DNA of 58,865 nt from Flavobacterium sp. (GTDB lineage Bacteria > Bacteroidota > Bacteroidia > Flavobacteriales > Flavobacteriaceae): contig NZ_JAGNYF010000008.1 in the NCBI RefSeq assembly GCF_017985075.1, positions 1 to 58,865 of the forward strand. The letters run 5' to 3'. A program made the translations under genes and the position numbers. Positions 38,242-47,219 of this stretch are shown in pieces; position 1 is the stretch's first letter; every line of letters begins with the position of its first letter. Under the pieces are notes generated by a model, which made no database searches, was not told the origin of the DNA, and worked only from the letters and a program-made list of their open reading frames with translations.

Positions 38242-38718
38242 TTAAAATCTAAAGTGAGAGAATGCTTTATTAGCATCTGCCATTTTGTGAGTATCCATTC
38301 TTTTCTTAACTGCTGCACCTTCTTCTTTGGCCGCTGCTAAAATTTCTGCAGCTAATTTACCAGCCATAGATTTTTCATTTCTTCTTCTTGTGTAAAGAAT
38401 CAACCATTTAATTGCCATAGATACTTTTCTATCTGGGCGAATTTGCATAGGGATTTGGAATGTAGCTCCACCCACTCTACGTGAACGTACTTCTACGTGA
38501 GGCATAACATTTGTTAATGCATCTTTCCAAATTTCTAATGCTGATTTCTCTGCATCTTGTTTTTTTGTCTCAACTATATCTAAAGCATCATAAAATACTT
38601 TAAAAGCAACTGATTTTTTACCATCCCACATTAAGTTGTTTACGAAACGTGTTACCAACTGATCGTTGAATTTTGGATCTGGCAAAAGAGGTCTTTTTTT
38701 GGCCTGTCTTTTTCTCAT
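38242..38718 (-). CDS. rpsG: 30S ribosomal protein S7
   Basis: A 158-residue S7 with [55 protein letters not shown] and [16 protein letters not shown]. Head-domain assembly initiator. It starts 26 bases after rpsL. Confidence 0.98.
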   Translation of the reverse strand: MRKRQAKKRPLLPDPKFNDQLVTRFVNNLMWDGKKSVAFKVFYDALDIVETKKQDAEKSALEIWKDALTNVMPHVEVRSRRVGGATFQIPMQIRPDRKVSMAIKWLILYTRRRNEKSMAGKLAAEILAAAKEEGAAVKKRMDTHKMADANKAFSHFRF

Positions 38719-38744
38719 GTCTTTTCTTTAAAAGTGTTAAATAA

Positions 38745-39131
38745 TTACTTTTTAGCTGCTTCTTTAGGGCGTTTTGTACCGTATTTAGATCTACGTTGTG
38801 TTCTGTCTTTAACACCTGCGGTGTCTAAAGCACCACGCACAATGTGGTATCTAACTCCTGGTAAATCTTTTACCCTTCCACCTCTAACTAATACTATCGA
38901 GTGCTCTTGTAAATTATGCCCCTCTCCAGGAATGTATGCATTTACTTCGTTTCCGTTTGTTAAACGAACCCTAGCTACCTTTCTCATTGCTGAGTTTGGT
39001 TTTTTTGGAGTCGTTGTGTAAACACGAGTACATACACCTCTTCTTTGAGGACATGAATCTAAAGCCGCCGATTTACTCTTCTTAGTTATTTTGGTTCTTC
39101 CTGTTCTAACTAACTGCTGAATTGTTGGCAT
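38745..39131 (-). CDS. rpsL: 30S ribosomal protein S12
   Basis: A 128-residue S12 with [31 protein letters not shown] (Lys43/Lys44) and [12 protein letters not shown] (Lys88). Both loops have the wild-type lysines that correlate with streptomycin sensitivity. First gene of the str operon with a consensus promoter 51 bases upstream. Confidence 0.98.
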   Translation of the reverse strand: MPTIQQLVRTGRTKITKKSKSAALDSCPQRRGVCTRVYTTTPKKPNSAMRKVARVRLTNGNEVNAYIPGEGHNLQEHSIVLVRGGRVKDLPGVRYHIVRGALDTAGVKDRTQRRSKYGTKRPKEAAKK

Positions 39132-39181
39132 AATTAAATTTTAATTAAACTTTGTTTATTGTTACCTTATTTTAAGGGATG

Positions 39182-39212
39182 CAAAGGTAGAAATTATTTT
39201 TAATTATCCAAA
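39182..39212 (-). promoter_or_regulatory. promoter of the str operon (rpsL)
   Basis: On the minus strand TTTG (39212-39209), exactly 19 bases, then TACCTTTG (39189-39182): a full consensus match. The start region reads CATCCC, similar to the rRNA and rplC promoters. Confidence 0.85.
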
Positions 39213-39351
39213 CTCTATATTATTTATTTTTAATTTTCTAACTTTTTGATAACCAGATATTGTCAAATGTCTTAAAGTTAAAATGTCCAAAGTCATAAAT
39301 ATGTGTTGTTTTTAAAATTAAACAACAAAATAAATATTATAAAAATTACGT

Positions 39352-39359
39352 TATATTTG
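39352..39359 (+). promoter_or_regulatory. -7 box directly before the Omp85-type gene
   Basis: TATATTTG ends 4 bases before the ATG at 39364. No clear -33 TTTG. If used, the transcript would have essentially no 5' leader. Confidence 0.45.
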
Positions 39360-39363
39360 AGCT

Positions 39364-41019
39364 ATGAAATATTTGTTTTTTATTTTTTTTATTACTCCTT
39401 ATATATATGGTCAGCAATTTTATTTAAAAATTGAAGGAAGTTCTTCAACTGAAAATAAAATAATTGATAGTATTGGCTACATTAAAAAACATACTGAAAT
39501 AAAAAGCATTCTGGAAGCTCAAAAAAAATTTAATGAAACCATACTAACAATTGGCTATATTGAAAATGAATTGCTTGAAACCAAAAAAATCAACGATAGT
39601 AGCTTTACCTTTATATATAGATTAGGAAATCTAACACGAAATATTGAAATTAAAACCGAACATCTTTCTAATGAAATTAAAGCGTTATTAAACCTAACCA
39701 AATCTGAAATCATTCCACTTTCAAATACAGAAAATTTCATAAATGAAAAATTAGATATTCTTGAAAGAAACGGTTTTGCCCAATCGAAAATTAAATTAGA
39801 TAATTTCATAAAATCAAATAATCAACTGCAGGCAAACTTATTGGTGGATGTAAACAAAATTAGAAAGATCAACCAATTGGTTTTTCAAGGATACAGCCAA
39901 TTTCCAGAAGGTATTAAAAAAGTTTTTTTAAGAAAATACAATGCTAAACCTTTTAACAAAGACGTTATTAAAAAAATTCATTCCGATTTTAATGCTTTGC
40001 CTTTTGTATCGCAAATAAAGTATCCAGAAGTTTTACTCACCACAGATTCTACAAAAGTATATTTGTATCTTGAAAAAAGGAAAAACAACACTTTTGATGG
40101 TTTTTTAGGATTTGGAAATAAAGAAACCACTCAGAAATTACAATTTAATGGCTATTTGGATTTAAATTTATACAATAACTTAAATTCTGGAGAGCGCTTT
40201 AATTTGTATTGGAAAAATGACGGAAACAAACAAAGCACGTTCAATGTGAATTTAGATTTAGCCTATATTTTTAAAAGTCCGATGGCGTTGAAATCAAATT
40301 TAAGAATCTTTAAACAAGACACCATTTTTCAAAATAGTAGTTTTGATTTTGATTTGGGCTATATGATAAATTACAATACAAAAGTTTTTCTTGGGTATAA
40401 AGATAATGTTTCGGAAGCCATTCAAAAAATAGCATCATCTACCATTAAAGATTTAAAATCCACATTTATTACTTCTGTTTTTGAACATAAAAAAGTTAGT
40501 TTTGACGATTCTTTATTTCCAGATAAATTTACCGTTTTTACAAAATTCGGAATAGGCAACCGAACAACAAGCGCTATAAAAACGAATCAGTTTTTTGCTC
40601 AAATTCAACTGCAAAAATTGCTCGAACTCAACAAAAAAAACGTTATTCATATTAAAATAGATACCTATTATCTTCAAAGCAATGATTATTTCACTAATGA
40701 ATTGTATCGATTTGGAGGCATTCAATCCATAAGAGGTTTTAACGAAAACAGCCTACAAGGAAACGTATTTACTGGTCTTTTTGCCGAATACCGATATGTC
40801 GCTTCTCCCAATTTATATTTTTACAGTATTACTGATTTCGGATATTATCAAGATAAAGCCAATAATACCGAAGACCAACTTTACGGACTGGGTTTTGGTT
40901 TTGGGTTACTAAGCAATGGAGGCTTATTTAATTTAGTGTATGCCAATGGAAATACAGGAAACCAAACCATAAAACTCTCAAATTCTATAGTTCAAATTAG
41001 TTTTAAAACGTATTTTTAA
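39364..41019 (+). CDS. Omp85-superfamily outer-membrane protein (BamA/TamA/TpsB-like)
   Basis: A 551-residue protein with a signal peptide (about residues 1-17, YIYGQ), one or two POTRA-like domains (about 95-165 and 165-240, with IRKINQLVFQGYSQFPEGIKKVFL) and a C-terminal beta barrel (about 245-551). The barrel carries the Omp85 lid-loop motif in FGGIQSIRGFNENSL (about 452-466) and ends in a strand closing with phenylalanine. By family it inserts or exports proteins across the outer membrane. It is shorter than BamA, with fewer POTRA domains. Starts the first rightward block after the ribosomal operons. Confidence 0.75.
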   Translation: MKYLFFIFFITPYIYGQQFYLKIEGSSSTENKIIDSIGYIKKHTEIKSILEAQKKFNETILTIGYIENELLETKKINDSSFTFIYRLGNLTRNIEIKTEHLSNEIKALLNLTKSEIIPLSNTENFINEKLDILERNGFAQSKIKLDNFIKSNNQLQANLLVDVNKIRKINQLVFQGYSQFPEGIKKVFLRKYNAKPFNKDVIKKIHSDFNALPFVSQIKYPEVLLTTDSTKVYLYLEKRKNNTFDGFLGFGNKETTQKLQFNGYLDLNLYNNLNSGERFNLYWKNDGNKQSTFNVNLDLAYIFKSPMALKSNLRIFKQDTIFQNSSFDFDLGYMINYNTKVFLGYKDNVSEAIQKIASSTIKDLKSTFITSVFEHKKVSFDDSLFPDKFTVFTKFGIGNRTTSAIKTNQFFAQIQLQKLLELNKKNVIHIKIDTYYLQSNDYFTNELYRFGGIQSIRGFNENSLQGNVFTGLFAEYRYVASPNLYFYSITDFGYYQDKANNTEDQLYGLGFGFGLLSNGGLFNLVYANGNTGNQTIKLSNSIVQISFKTYF

Positions 41020-41041
41020 AATAAATTTGAATAAACTTACC

Positions 41042-41049
41042 TATATTTG
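41042..41049 (+). promoter_or_regulatory. -7 box directly before rlmB
   Basis: TATATTTG followed by CACCT and then the rlmB ATG at 41055. The -33 element is unclear. Suggests a near-leaderless message. Confidence 0.5.
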
Positions 41050-41054
41050 CACCT

Positions 41055-41792
41055 ATGAAAAACGACAATCAGATTTTTGGAATTAGAGCCATTATTGAAG
41101 CCATACATTCGGGCGCAGTTATAGATAAAGTATTTATTCAGAAAGAAGCTCAGGGCGACTTAATGAAAGATTTAATGAAAGCTATAAAGGCAAATAATGT
41201 CAATTTTAGCTATGTACCTGTAGAAAAACTGAATCGTTTTACTTCTTTAAATCATCAAGGAGCTGTGGCAACTATTTCGCCAATTGCTTTTCACGATTTA
41301 GATACTTTAATTGAACAAACTTTAGAAAGTGGTAAAACGCCTTTGTTTTTAATTTTAGACCAATTATCTGATGCGAGAAACTTTGGTGCGATTATTAGAA
41401 CAGCTGAATGTGTTGGCGTTAATGGAATTATTGTTCAAAAACAAGGTTCTGCTCCAGTTAACGGCGATACTGTAAAAACAAGCGCAGGTGCTGTTTTTAA
41501 TATTCCAATTTGTAAAGTAGATCATATTAAGGATGCCGTTTTTCATTTACAAAGTTGCGACATCAAAACCGTAGCTGCTACAGAAAAAACTGAAAACACC
41601 ATTTATGACATCGATTTTAAAGTTCCTGTAGCCATTATTATGGGTAACGAAGAACGCGGTGTAAACCCTTCAGTTTTAAAAGTGGTTGATGAAAAAGCAA
41701 AATTACCAATGTATGGAACTATTGAATCTTTAAATGTTTCCGTTGCATGTGGTGCTTTTTTATATGAAGTTGTTAGACAGCGTCTTGTTTAA
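41055..41792 (+). CDS. rlmB: 23S rRNA (guanosine-2'-O-)-methyltransferase RlmB-like (TrmH family)
   Basis: A 245-residue SPOUT methyltransferase with the N-terminal substrate-binding domain (FGIRAIIEAIHSGAVIDKVFI) and the knotted C-terminal domain: LDQLSDARNFGAIIRTAECVG (about 103-123), IMGNEERGVNPSVL (about 195-208) and LNVSVACGAFLYEVVRQR. It probably methylates G2251 of 23S rRNA. Convergent with the rhomboid gene. Confidence 0.9.
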   Translation: MKNDNQIFGIRAIIEAIHSGAVIDKVFIQKEAQGDLMKDLMKAIKANNVNFSYVPVEKLNRFTSLNHQGAVATISPIAFHDLDTLIEQTLESGKTPLFLILDQLSDARNFGAIIRTAECVGVNGIIVQKQGSAPVNGDTVKTSAGAVFNIPICKVDHIKDAVFHLQSCDIKTVAATEKTENTIYDIDFKVPVAIIMGNEERGVNPSVLKVVDEKAKLPMYGTIESLNVSVACGAFLYEVVRQRLV

Positions 41793-41800
41793 TTAGGCAA

Positions 41801-41830
41801 TTTGAAAATTAGTCAATTATCTAATTTTTC
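41801..41830. repeat. octamer-type repeat and stem between rlmB and the rhomboid gene
   Basis: Units TTTGAAAA, TTAGTCAA, TTATCTAA with period 8; GAAAATTAG (41804-41812) pairs with CTAATTTTTC (41821-41830). It probably serves as a shared terminator between the convergent genes. The right arm lies in the last codons of the rhomboid gene. Confidence 0.5.
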
Positions 41831-42597
41831 ATTTTCAAAAAATCATAAATCACCTTTACTGATGATTTAAAATACGAATCTACTTCTGTTTCTTCTACAA
41901 TTTCAGGTTTTGGTGGATTTATAAAATTGCCGTTTTCGTCAAATTGTTTAAAGAAAGGTTTGTCTGTTGGATCAAAATCAGGATGTTCCCAATCATAAAA
42001 AATTGGTGCCAAAAATTGAGGTGTTTTTATAAAAATTCCCATAATCAAACCCGTTACAAAACCAGCAAAATGTCCTTCCCAAGATACGCCTCCATTTAAC
42101 GTTTCTGCATTGGGAAACATATACCATATAATTCCGCCATATAATAATACGATGGTTAATGACAAGGCGACTAATCGGTAATATTTGGTTAAAATTCCTT
42201 TAAAAAAAATAAAACTCACCAAACAATACACCAATCCACTTGCACCAATGTGATACGAGTTACTACCCAAAAGCCACGTTCCAAAGCCTGTAAATAATAT
42301 ACCTAAAAATAATACTTTAAAAAACTGTTGGCGGTAAAAGTATTTCAAAGCCATTACCAAAAAGAAAATCGGGATAGAATTATTAAGTAAATGTTTGAAA
42401 TTTCCGTGAATAAAAATATGTAACGGAATACCACGTAAACCTTTAACCGTTTTGGGTAAAATTCCGTATTGATACAATTCTGGAAAATAATGCAAATTCA
42501 AATAATACGTGATCCATAACAACATTACAAAGAGTAACGGAAATAGCAGCACGGAAAGTGAAAAATAAAAATTTTTATCTATAGACGATTTAATCAT
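41821..42597 (-). CDS. rhomboid-family intramembrane serine protease
   Basis: A 258-residue membrane protein with six predicted helices. The catalytic motif GASG (HIGASGLVYCLV, about residue 119) and the histidine in WEGHFAGFVTG (about 173) are present, as is HGNFKHLLNN in helix 2 with the oxyanion-side histidine and asparagine. The C-terminal 65 residues are a cytoplasmic acidic tail. Substrates unknown. Confidence 0.9.
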   Translation of the reverse strand: MIKSSIDKNFYFSLSVLLFPLLFVMLLWITYYLNLHYFPELYQYGILPKTVKGLRGIPLHIFIHGNFKHLLNNSIPIFFLVMALKYFYRQQFFKVLFLGILFTGFGTWLLGSNSYHIGASGLVYCLVSFIFFKGILTKYYRLVALSLTIVLLYGGIIWYMFPNAETLNGGVSWEGHFAGFVTGLIMGIFIKTPQFLAPIFYDWEHPDFDPTDKPFFKQFDENGNFINPPKPEIVEETEVDSYFKSSVKVIYDFLKMKN

Positions 42598-42672
42598 ATT
42601 TAAGAAAAGTCAAAAATGAAGCCAAAGTACAAGATATGAAAATTTGGCATATCATATTAAAATTAAAAAAAA

Positions 42673-42703
42673 TTGTTTGAGAAGATTGCATTGTTTAAAT
42701 TTG
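42673..42703 (+). promoter_or_regulatory. promoter of rarA with near-zero leader
   Basis: TTG (42673-42675), 20 bases, TAAATTTG (42696-42703), then CTTT and the ATG at 42708. The transcript start would fall at or very near the start codon. Confidence 0.6.
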
Positions 42704-42707
42704 CTTT

Positions 42708-43985
42708 ATGACAATACCTTTAGCAGAACGAATTCGTCCGAAAACTTTATCGGAATATATTAGTCAATCGCATTTAATTGGCAAAAGTGGCTCGTTAACC
42801 CAACAAATTGAGAAAGGAATTATTCCGAGTTTAATTTTATGGGGGCCTCCAGGAACGGGAAAAACTACCTTGGCACAAATTATGGCACAGGAAAGTAAAT
42901 GCCCGTTTTACGAGTTGAGTGCTATTAATTCAGGTGTAAAAGACATTAGGGATGTTATTGAAAAAGCTAAACAAAGCGGTGGTTTATTCACAGCAAAAAA
43001 TCCTATTTTATTTATTGACGAGATTCATCGTTTTAGCAAATCGCAACAAGATTCGCTTTTAGCGGCAGTAGAAAAAGGCTGGATAACTTTAATTGGCGCC
43101 ACTACTGAAAACCCAAGTTTTGAAGTCATACCTGCACTTTTGTCACGATGTCAGGTATATGTTTTAAATGCGTTTACAAAAGAAGATTTAGAAAATATTT
43201 TACACCGAGCAATTGCGTCAGACGACTATCTAAAAACTAAAAATATTAGTTTAATTGAAACAGAAGCCTTACTAAGATTATCAGGTGGTGATGGTAGAAA
43301 ACTACTAAACGTATTCGAATTAGTAATTAATGCCACAGAAGGCAATACTATCGAAATTACTAATGAAAAGGTAATGCAATTGGTTCAAAAAAATACAGTA
43401 TTGTACGATAAAACAGGTGAACAACATTATGATATTGTTTCGGCATTTATAAAATCAATTCGTGGAAGCGACCCAAATGGGGCGGTTTATTGGTTAGCCC
43501 GAATGATTGAAGGTGGCGAAGATGTTAAATTTATCGCGCGTAGAATGTTGATTTTATCAAGTGAAGACATTGGAAACGCCAATCCAACAGCATTTATAAT
43601 GGCGAATAATGCTTTTCAGGCGGTGAGTACAATTGGCTATCCAGAAAGTAGAATTATTTTAAGTCAATGTGCGATTTATTTAGCCACTTCCGCAAAGAGT
43701 AATGCCAGTTATATGGCCATTGGAAAAGCCCAACAAGTAGTAAAACAAACTGGTGATTTACCCGTTCCGATTCATTTACGAAATGCGCCGACAAAATTAA
43801 TGAAGGAATTAGGTTATGGCGAGGAATACAAATATTCACACGATTTTGCCAATAATTTTGCTGAACAGGAATTTTTACCAACCGAAATTTCTGAAACCAC
43901 TTTTTTTGAACCAGGTGAAAACGCCAGGGAAAAGGAAATTCGTCAGTTTTTAAAAAACAGATGGAAGAATAAATATGGGTATTGA
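42708..43985 (+). CDS. rarA: replication-associated recombination protein RarA/MgsA (AAA+ ATPase)
   Basis: A 425-residue clamp-loader-like AAA+ ATPase acting at stalled replication forks. It has [20 protein letters not shown], Walker [14 protein letters not shown] (about residues 45-57), Walker [20 protein letters not shown] (about 101), sensor 1 [10 protein letters not shown] and the C-terminal tetramerisation domain ([15 protein letters not shown] type, [12 protein letters not shown]). Full length. Confidence 0.95.
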   Translation: MTIPLAERIRPKTLSEYISQSHLIGKSGSLTQQIEKGIIPSLILWGPPGTGKTTLAQIMAQESKCPFYELSAINSGVKDIRDVIEKAKQSGGLFTAKNPILFIDEIHRFSKSQQDSLLAAVEKGWITLIGATTENPSFEVIPALLSRCQVYVLNAFTKEDLENILHRAIASDDYLKTKNISLIETEALLRLSGGDGRKLLNVFELVINATEGNTIEITNEKVMQLVQKNTVLYDKTGEQHYDIVSAFIKSIRGSDPNGAVYWLARMIEGGEDVKFIARRMLILSSEDIGNANPTAFIMANNAFQAVSTIGYPESRIILSQCAIYLATSAKSNASYMAIGKAQQVVKQTGDLPVPIHLRNAPTKLMKELGYGEEYKYSHDFANNFAEQEFLPTEISETTFFEPGENAREKEIRQFLKNRWKNKYGY

Positions 43986-43987
43986 TT

Positions 43988-44015
43988 GGGTTTTGGGTTA
44001 AAGGTGTTGGGCGTA
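43988..44015. repeat. degenerate 4 x 7-bp repeat after rarA
   Basis: Units GGGTTTT, GGGTTAA, AGGTGTT, GGGCGTA, beginning 3 bases after the rarA stop and ending before the convergent gene at 44033. Confidence 0.6.
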
Positions 44016-44032
44016 AGGAAAGTAACCTTTTA

Positions 44033-44758
44033 CTAAAACAAATACTCCTCAACCATATATTTACCATCAATATAATATTCGAAAATACCTTTGTTATCTG
44101 TTTTTGTAAAAATACCATTTACACCTTCTTTGTATGCAATAAAAACATTAGGGGTTTTAGTTCTTTGCAAAAACAATAAAACATTTTGCTCAGTTCCTAC
44201 AATTTCAAAATCACGTGTATCATCTAAACTTTTTTCAAAACTACAATTCAAAAACGTTTTAAACTCATTTACTAAAGGCTTTTCCGTTGATACAACACTT
44301 TCAACTTCAGTTGATTTTGTTTCTACAACAACTTCTTTTGCATTAGTTACAACAGGTTTGTATTTCTTTAATTCTGGGCTTAACAAACCTATAGCTTCAA
44401 TATAAGCATTTTGTATGTCTTTTTCTCTTGTTTTTACTTCTGCCGTTTCAAACAACAAATTATTTTGACAATCTTTAATTTGGAATTTCATTTTTGTTAA
44501 AAACATATTGCTGTTATCTACTAAAACTCCAGCTAAAGCTTTACATCTGTTTTGCGCAATTTCTACAGGCAATATTTCATCTTCAAAAAATACTTGGTAT
44601 TTATTTGAAACCAAAATAGCTTTAAGCATATTATTGATGTTATACGTGTTTTTTTCTTTTTGAAATTCGTATTTATTAGAAATAATAATTACCTTGTTTT
44701 GCTGAGCAAAAGAAGTAAAAGATAAAAAAACGAGTATTAAAATTGAGAAATTTTTCAT
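44033..44758 (-). CDS. secreted protein of unknown function
   Basis: A 241-residue protein with a signal peptide (about residues 1-18, FTSFAQQ). The mature part has an N-terminal alpha/beta-looking domain (about 20-120), a Thr/Val/Glu-rich linker (about 130-160, TKSTEVESVVSTEK) and a C-terminal beta-rich domain (about 165-241). I do not recognise a family. It overlaps the YjjG-type gene by one base, so the two are co-transcribed. Confidence 0.65.
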   Translation of the reverse strand: MKNFSILILVFLSFTSFAQQNKVIIISNKYEFQKEKNTYNINNMLKAILVSNKYQVFFEDEILPVEIAQNRCKALAGVLVDNSNMFLTKMKFQIKDCQNNLLFETAEVKTREKDIQNAYIEAIGLLSPELKKYKPVVTNAKEVVVETKSTEVESVVSTEKPLVNEFKTFLNCSFEKSLDDTRDFEIVGTEQNVLLFLQRTKTPNVFIAYKEGVNGIFTKTDNKGIFEYYIDGKYMVEEYLF

Positions 44759-45444
44759 TATAATATATTTTTTAATTGTGTTAAACTTTGAATTTGAAGA
44801 ATTTCATTATTTGAAACCATTTCATTTGCTGGATTGAAAAACACAGCTTTTATTCCGAAATTCATAGCTCCTAAAACATCTGCTTCAATACTATCTCCAA
44901 TCATAATACTTTCATTTTTAGACGCATTTGCAATAGTTAACGCGTGATTAAAAATATTTTCATGTGGTTTTTTATGCCCCGCTGCTTCCGAATTGGTGAT
45001 GGTAACGAAATATTTATCCAAATTACTTTTTTGCAATTTTACATCTTGAACAAATGAAAATCCGTTTGTAATAATATGCAATATATATTTATCTTTTAAA
45101 TAGTCTAATGTTTCAATTGTACCTTCTATCAAATGATTATTTGAAGTCAGATATTCAATAAATAAATTCGAAATGATGTTAATTTCATCTAATGTAATAG
45201 AATAATTCAACGCTTCAAAAGCATCTTTAACGCGACTCACACGAAGGGTTTCTTGGTCAATTTCGTTTTTCTCATATAATTTCCAATACGCAACATTAAT
45301 TGGATTATAAATATCCATAAATTGTTGAGAATTGATATCGAAATTTAGTTCTTGAAATATTTTTTCAAAAGCTAAAGCCGAATTTTTTTCAAAATCCCAA
45401 AGCGTATGATCTAAATCGAAAAAAATATGTTTTATAGCCTCCAA
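44758..45444 (-). CDS. HAD-family noncanonical pyrimidine nucleotidase, YjjG type
   Basis: A 228-residue haloacid-dehalogenase phosphatase. Motif I is FFDLDHTLWDF (about residues 8-18), motif II IITNGF (about 119), motif III lysine in AAGHKKPHENIF (about 154) and motif IV IGDSIEADVLGA (about 182). YjjG enzymes hydrolyse noncanonical dUMP-like nucleotides as house-cleaning. It starts 1 base after the preceding DUF3299-like gene. Confidence 0.88.
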   Translation of the reverse strand: MEAIKHIFFDLDHTLWDFEKNSALAFEKIFQELNFDINSQQFMDIYNPINVAYWKLYEKNEIDQETLRVSRVKDAFEALNYSITLDEINIISNLFIEYLTSNNHLIEGTIETLDYLKDKYILHIITNGFSFVQDVKLQKSNLDKYFVTITNSEAAGHKKPHENIFNHALTIANASKNESIMIGDSIEADVLGAMNFGIKAVFFNPANEMVSNNEILQIQSLTQLKNIL

Positions 45445-45445
45445 T

Positions 45446-45934
45446 TTATTTTCCGTTTACAATTTCCGCATTTTCACAGTTATAAATCCAATTTTCTACG
45501 TCATCTTCATTTGGACGAAATGTACCTTTTATTGTTAAATACGTATCGGTTTTTAATTTTGGTGTAGCGCCTTTAAATTTTATTCCCATAATAGTTTCTG
45601 GTCCTGATTTTCCGCAGAAAAAACAAGAAGCAAAAACGTTCTTACTCAATGCGTAATTTTTGTTATCAATAGGCACAATAAATCCACTCATTACAATTGT
45701 TTTCTTAGCTAATTTTTTCAATTTTGTGTTAATAATTGGAAAATCAACTTCGCCATACGAGGCATGCTTTTTCTTCATATATTTAATTTCTCCCAACAAT
45801 TTCCAAGTTAGTGTGTCAGCTGCAACAACTACTCTTTTTGAAGATGTATAAGTAGTTACTTCTCCTTGATTTTGAAAACTAAATAAAAAAACACCTATTA
45901 AAAAGGCCATTACTGTTTTTACTGAATTACGCAT
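45446..45934 (-). CDS. secreted DUF3299-like protein of an ABC transporter module
   Basis: A 162-residue exported protein (signal about residues 1-21) with a beta-rich domain: KLKKLAKKTIVMSGFIVPID (about 71-90), then FASCFFCGKSGPETIMGIKF with a CxxC pair (Cys104, Cys107), and a later Cys153. This resembles DUF3299 proteins found beside metal-linked MacB-like ABC transporters. It overlaps the permease gene by 8 bases. The CxxC may bind a metal or a redox partner. Family assignment is by eye. Confidence 0.55.
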   Translation of the reverse strand: MRNSVKTVMAFLIGVFLFSFQNQGEVTTYTSSKRVVVAADTLTWKLLGEIKYMKKKHASYGEVDFPIINTKLKKLAKKTIVMSGFIVPIDNKNYALSKNVFASCFFCGKSGPETIMGIKFKGATPKLKTDTYLTIKGTFRPNEDDVENWIYNCENAEIVNGK

Positions 45935-47219
45935 TTGCTAAAGTTTTAGATATATTTATAGTGTAAGCTTTTATGGCTGGAATTAAAGCAGCTAACAACC
46001 CAATCAAAAGGGTTAGACCAAATAAAAGCCCTTCTTTTTCCCAGATAATTTCCATAGGATTAAATCCTAATTTAAAATCAGATTCTGATGCTTTTGATAA
46101 CAAAACTATTCCTAGTCTACCCAGAACAGTTCCGAAAAAATACCCTACAATACAAAGTAAAATACTTTCAAGTAAAACAACCAAAAGCAGTTGATGTTTT
46201 TTGGCGCCATTAACGCGTAAAAGGGCAAATTCAGCTTTTCTTTCTTTTAAGGTATTAAATAAAGCAATGAAAATAGAAATTCCAGAAATTAGCATAATTC
46301 CGAATGCTAAATATTTCAACGCATTTAATCCCACTCCAAACATATCGAATAATCTATTCATTTGATACGTTGGCAAAGCGGCTTGCATTTTTGTATTCTG
46401 TGCGATAATATTTGGCCACATAAAAACGCCCATTTTGTTTTTAAACTCAATTAAAACAGAAGTTATTTCCATATTTGGCTCATCTATAGTCATATCCGTT
46501 TCGTGAGCATCATGATCACATTCCGCTGAATGAACATGCTCTTCTTCATCATGCATATGTCCAGGTTCTCCGTGAGCAGGATTTTCGGCAACTTCTTCGT
46601 GACCTTCTTCATGGTGCATTTGCCAAACGGTTGGAATATTTGACAGAATTAAATTATCAATTACTTTTCCTGTTTTAGATGCAATTCCTACCACAATATA
46701 TTCACCGTGGTCGTGAACTTCACCTTCTGCAGCACTACCATGAGTTCCTTTAAAAGTATCTCCTAATTTTAAATTTAATTTTTCAGCAACTTCAGCACCT
46801 ACTACTACTTCAAAATTATTTTTGAACACTTTACCTTCAGCAATTTTAGCTTGGTATTTTTCTATATAATCTGGAGTAGTTCCTACAATTTTAAATCCTA
46901 CATAATTATCACCATATGCTAACGGAATGGCTTTTTTTACATACGGGTGTTGCATCCACACTTTTACCGAATCGTAACTAATATTACCTGTTGGATCATC
47001 AACTTGATATACTGATGACAAAACCAATTGCAACGGACTTCCTTGAGCTCCAAGGACCAAATCGACACCATCTAAATTGCTTTGGTATTTTTCTTCAAAT
47101 TGTTTTTCAACTAATATCAAAACTGTTATTATAGCTACAGAAGCCGTTAATAACAAAATGCTCAAAATGGTATTTAATGGTTTAAACCAAATATTTTTCC
47201 ATGCTAATTTTCCGATCAT
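45927..47219 (-). CDS. MacB/FtsX-type ABC permease with histidine-rich periplasmic insert
   Basis: A 430-residue permease with an N-terminal helix (about 18-38), a large periplasmic domain (about 40-295) and three C-terminal helices (about 302-325, 344-370, 396-420) with the FtsX signature FNTLKERKAEFALLRVNGA. Residues 202-239 are a metal-ligand-rich insert: 10 His, many Glu/Asp and one Cys, with further His at 160, 169 and 171. Together with the ATPase and DUF3299-like protein it probably moves or senses zinc or another transition metal, or exports a metal-loaded substrate. It overlaps both neighbours. Confidence 0.8.
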   Translation of the reverse strand: MIGKLAWKNIWFKPLNTILSILLLTASVAIITVLILVEKQFEEKYQSNLDGVDLVLGAQGSPLQLVLSSVYQVDDPTGNISYDSVKVWMQHPYVKKAIPLAYGDNYVGFKIVGTTPDYIEKYQAKIAEGKVFKNNFEVVVGAEVAEKLNLKLGDTFKGTHGSAAEGEVHDHGEYIVVGIASKTGKVIDNLILSNIPTVWQMHHEEGHEEVAENPAHGEPGHMHDEEEHVHSAECDHDAHETDMTIDEPNMEITSVLIEFKNKMGVFMWPNIIAQNTKMQAALPTYQMNRLFDMFGVGLNALKYLAFGIMLISGISIFIALFNTLKERKAEFALLRVNGAKKHQLLLVVLLESILLCIVGYFFGTVLGRLGIVLLSKASESDFKLGFNPMEIIWEKEGLLFGLTLLIGLLAALIPAIKAYTINISKTLANA

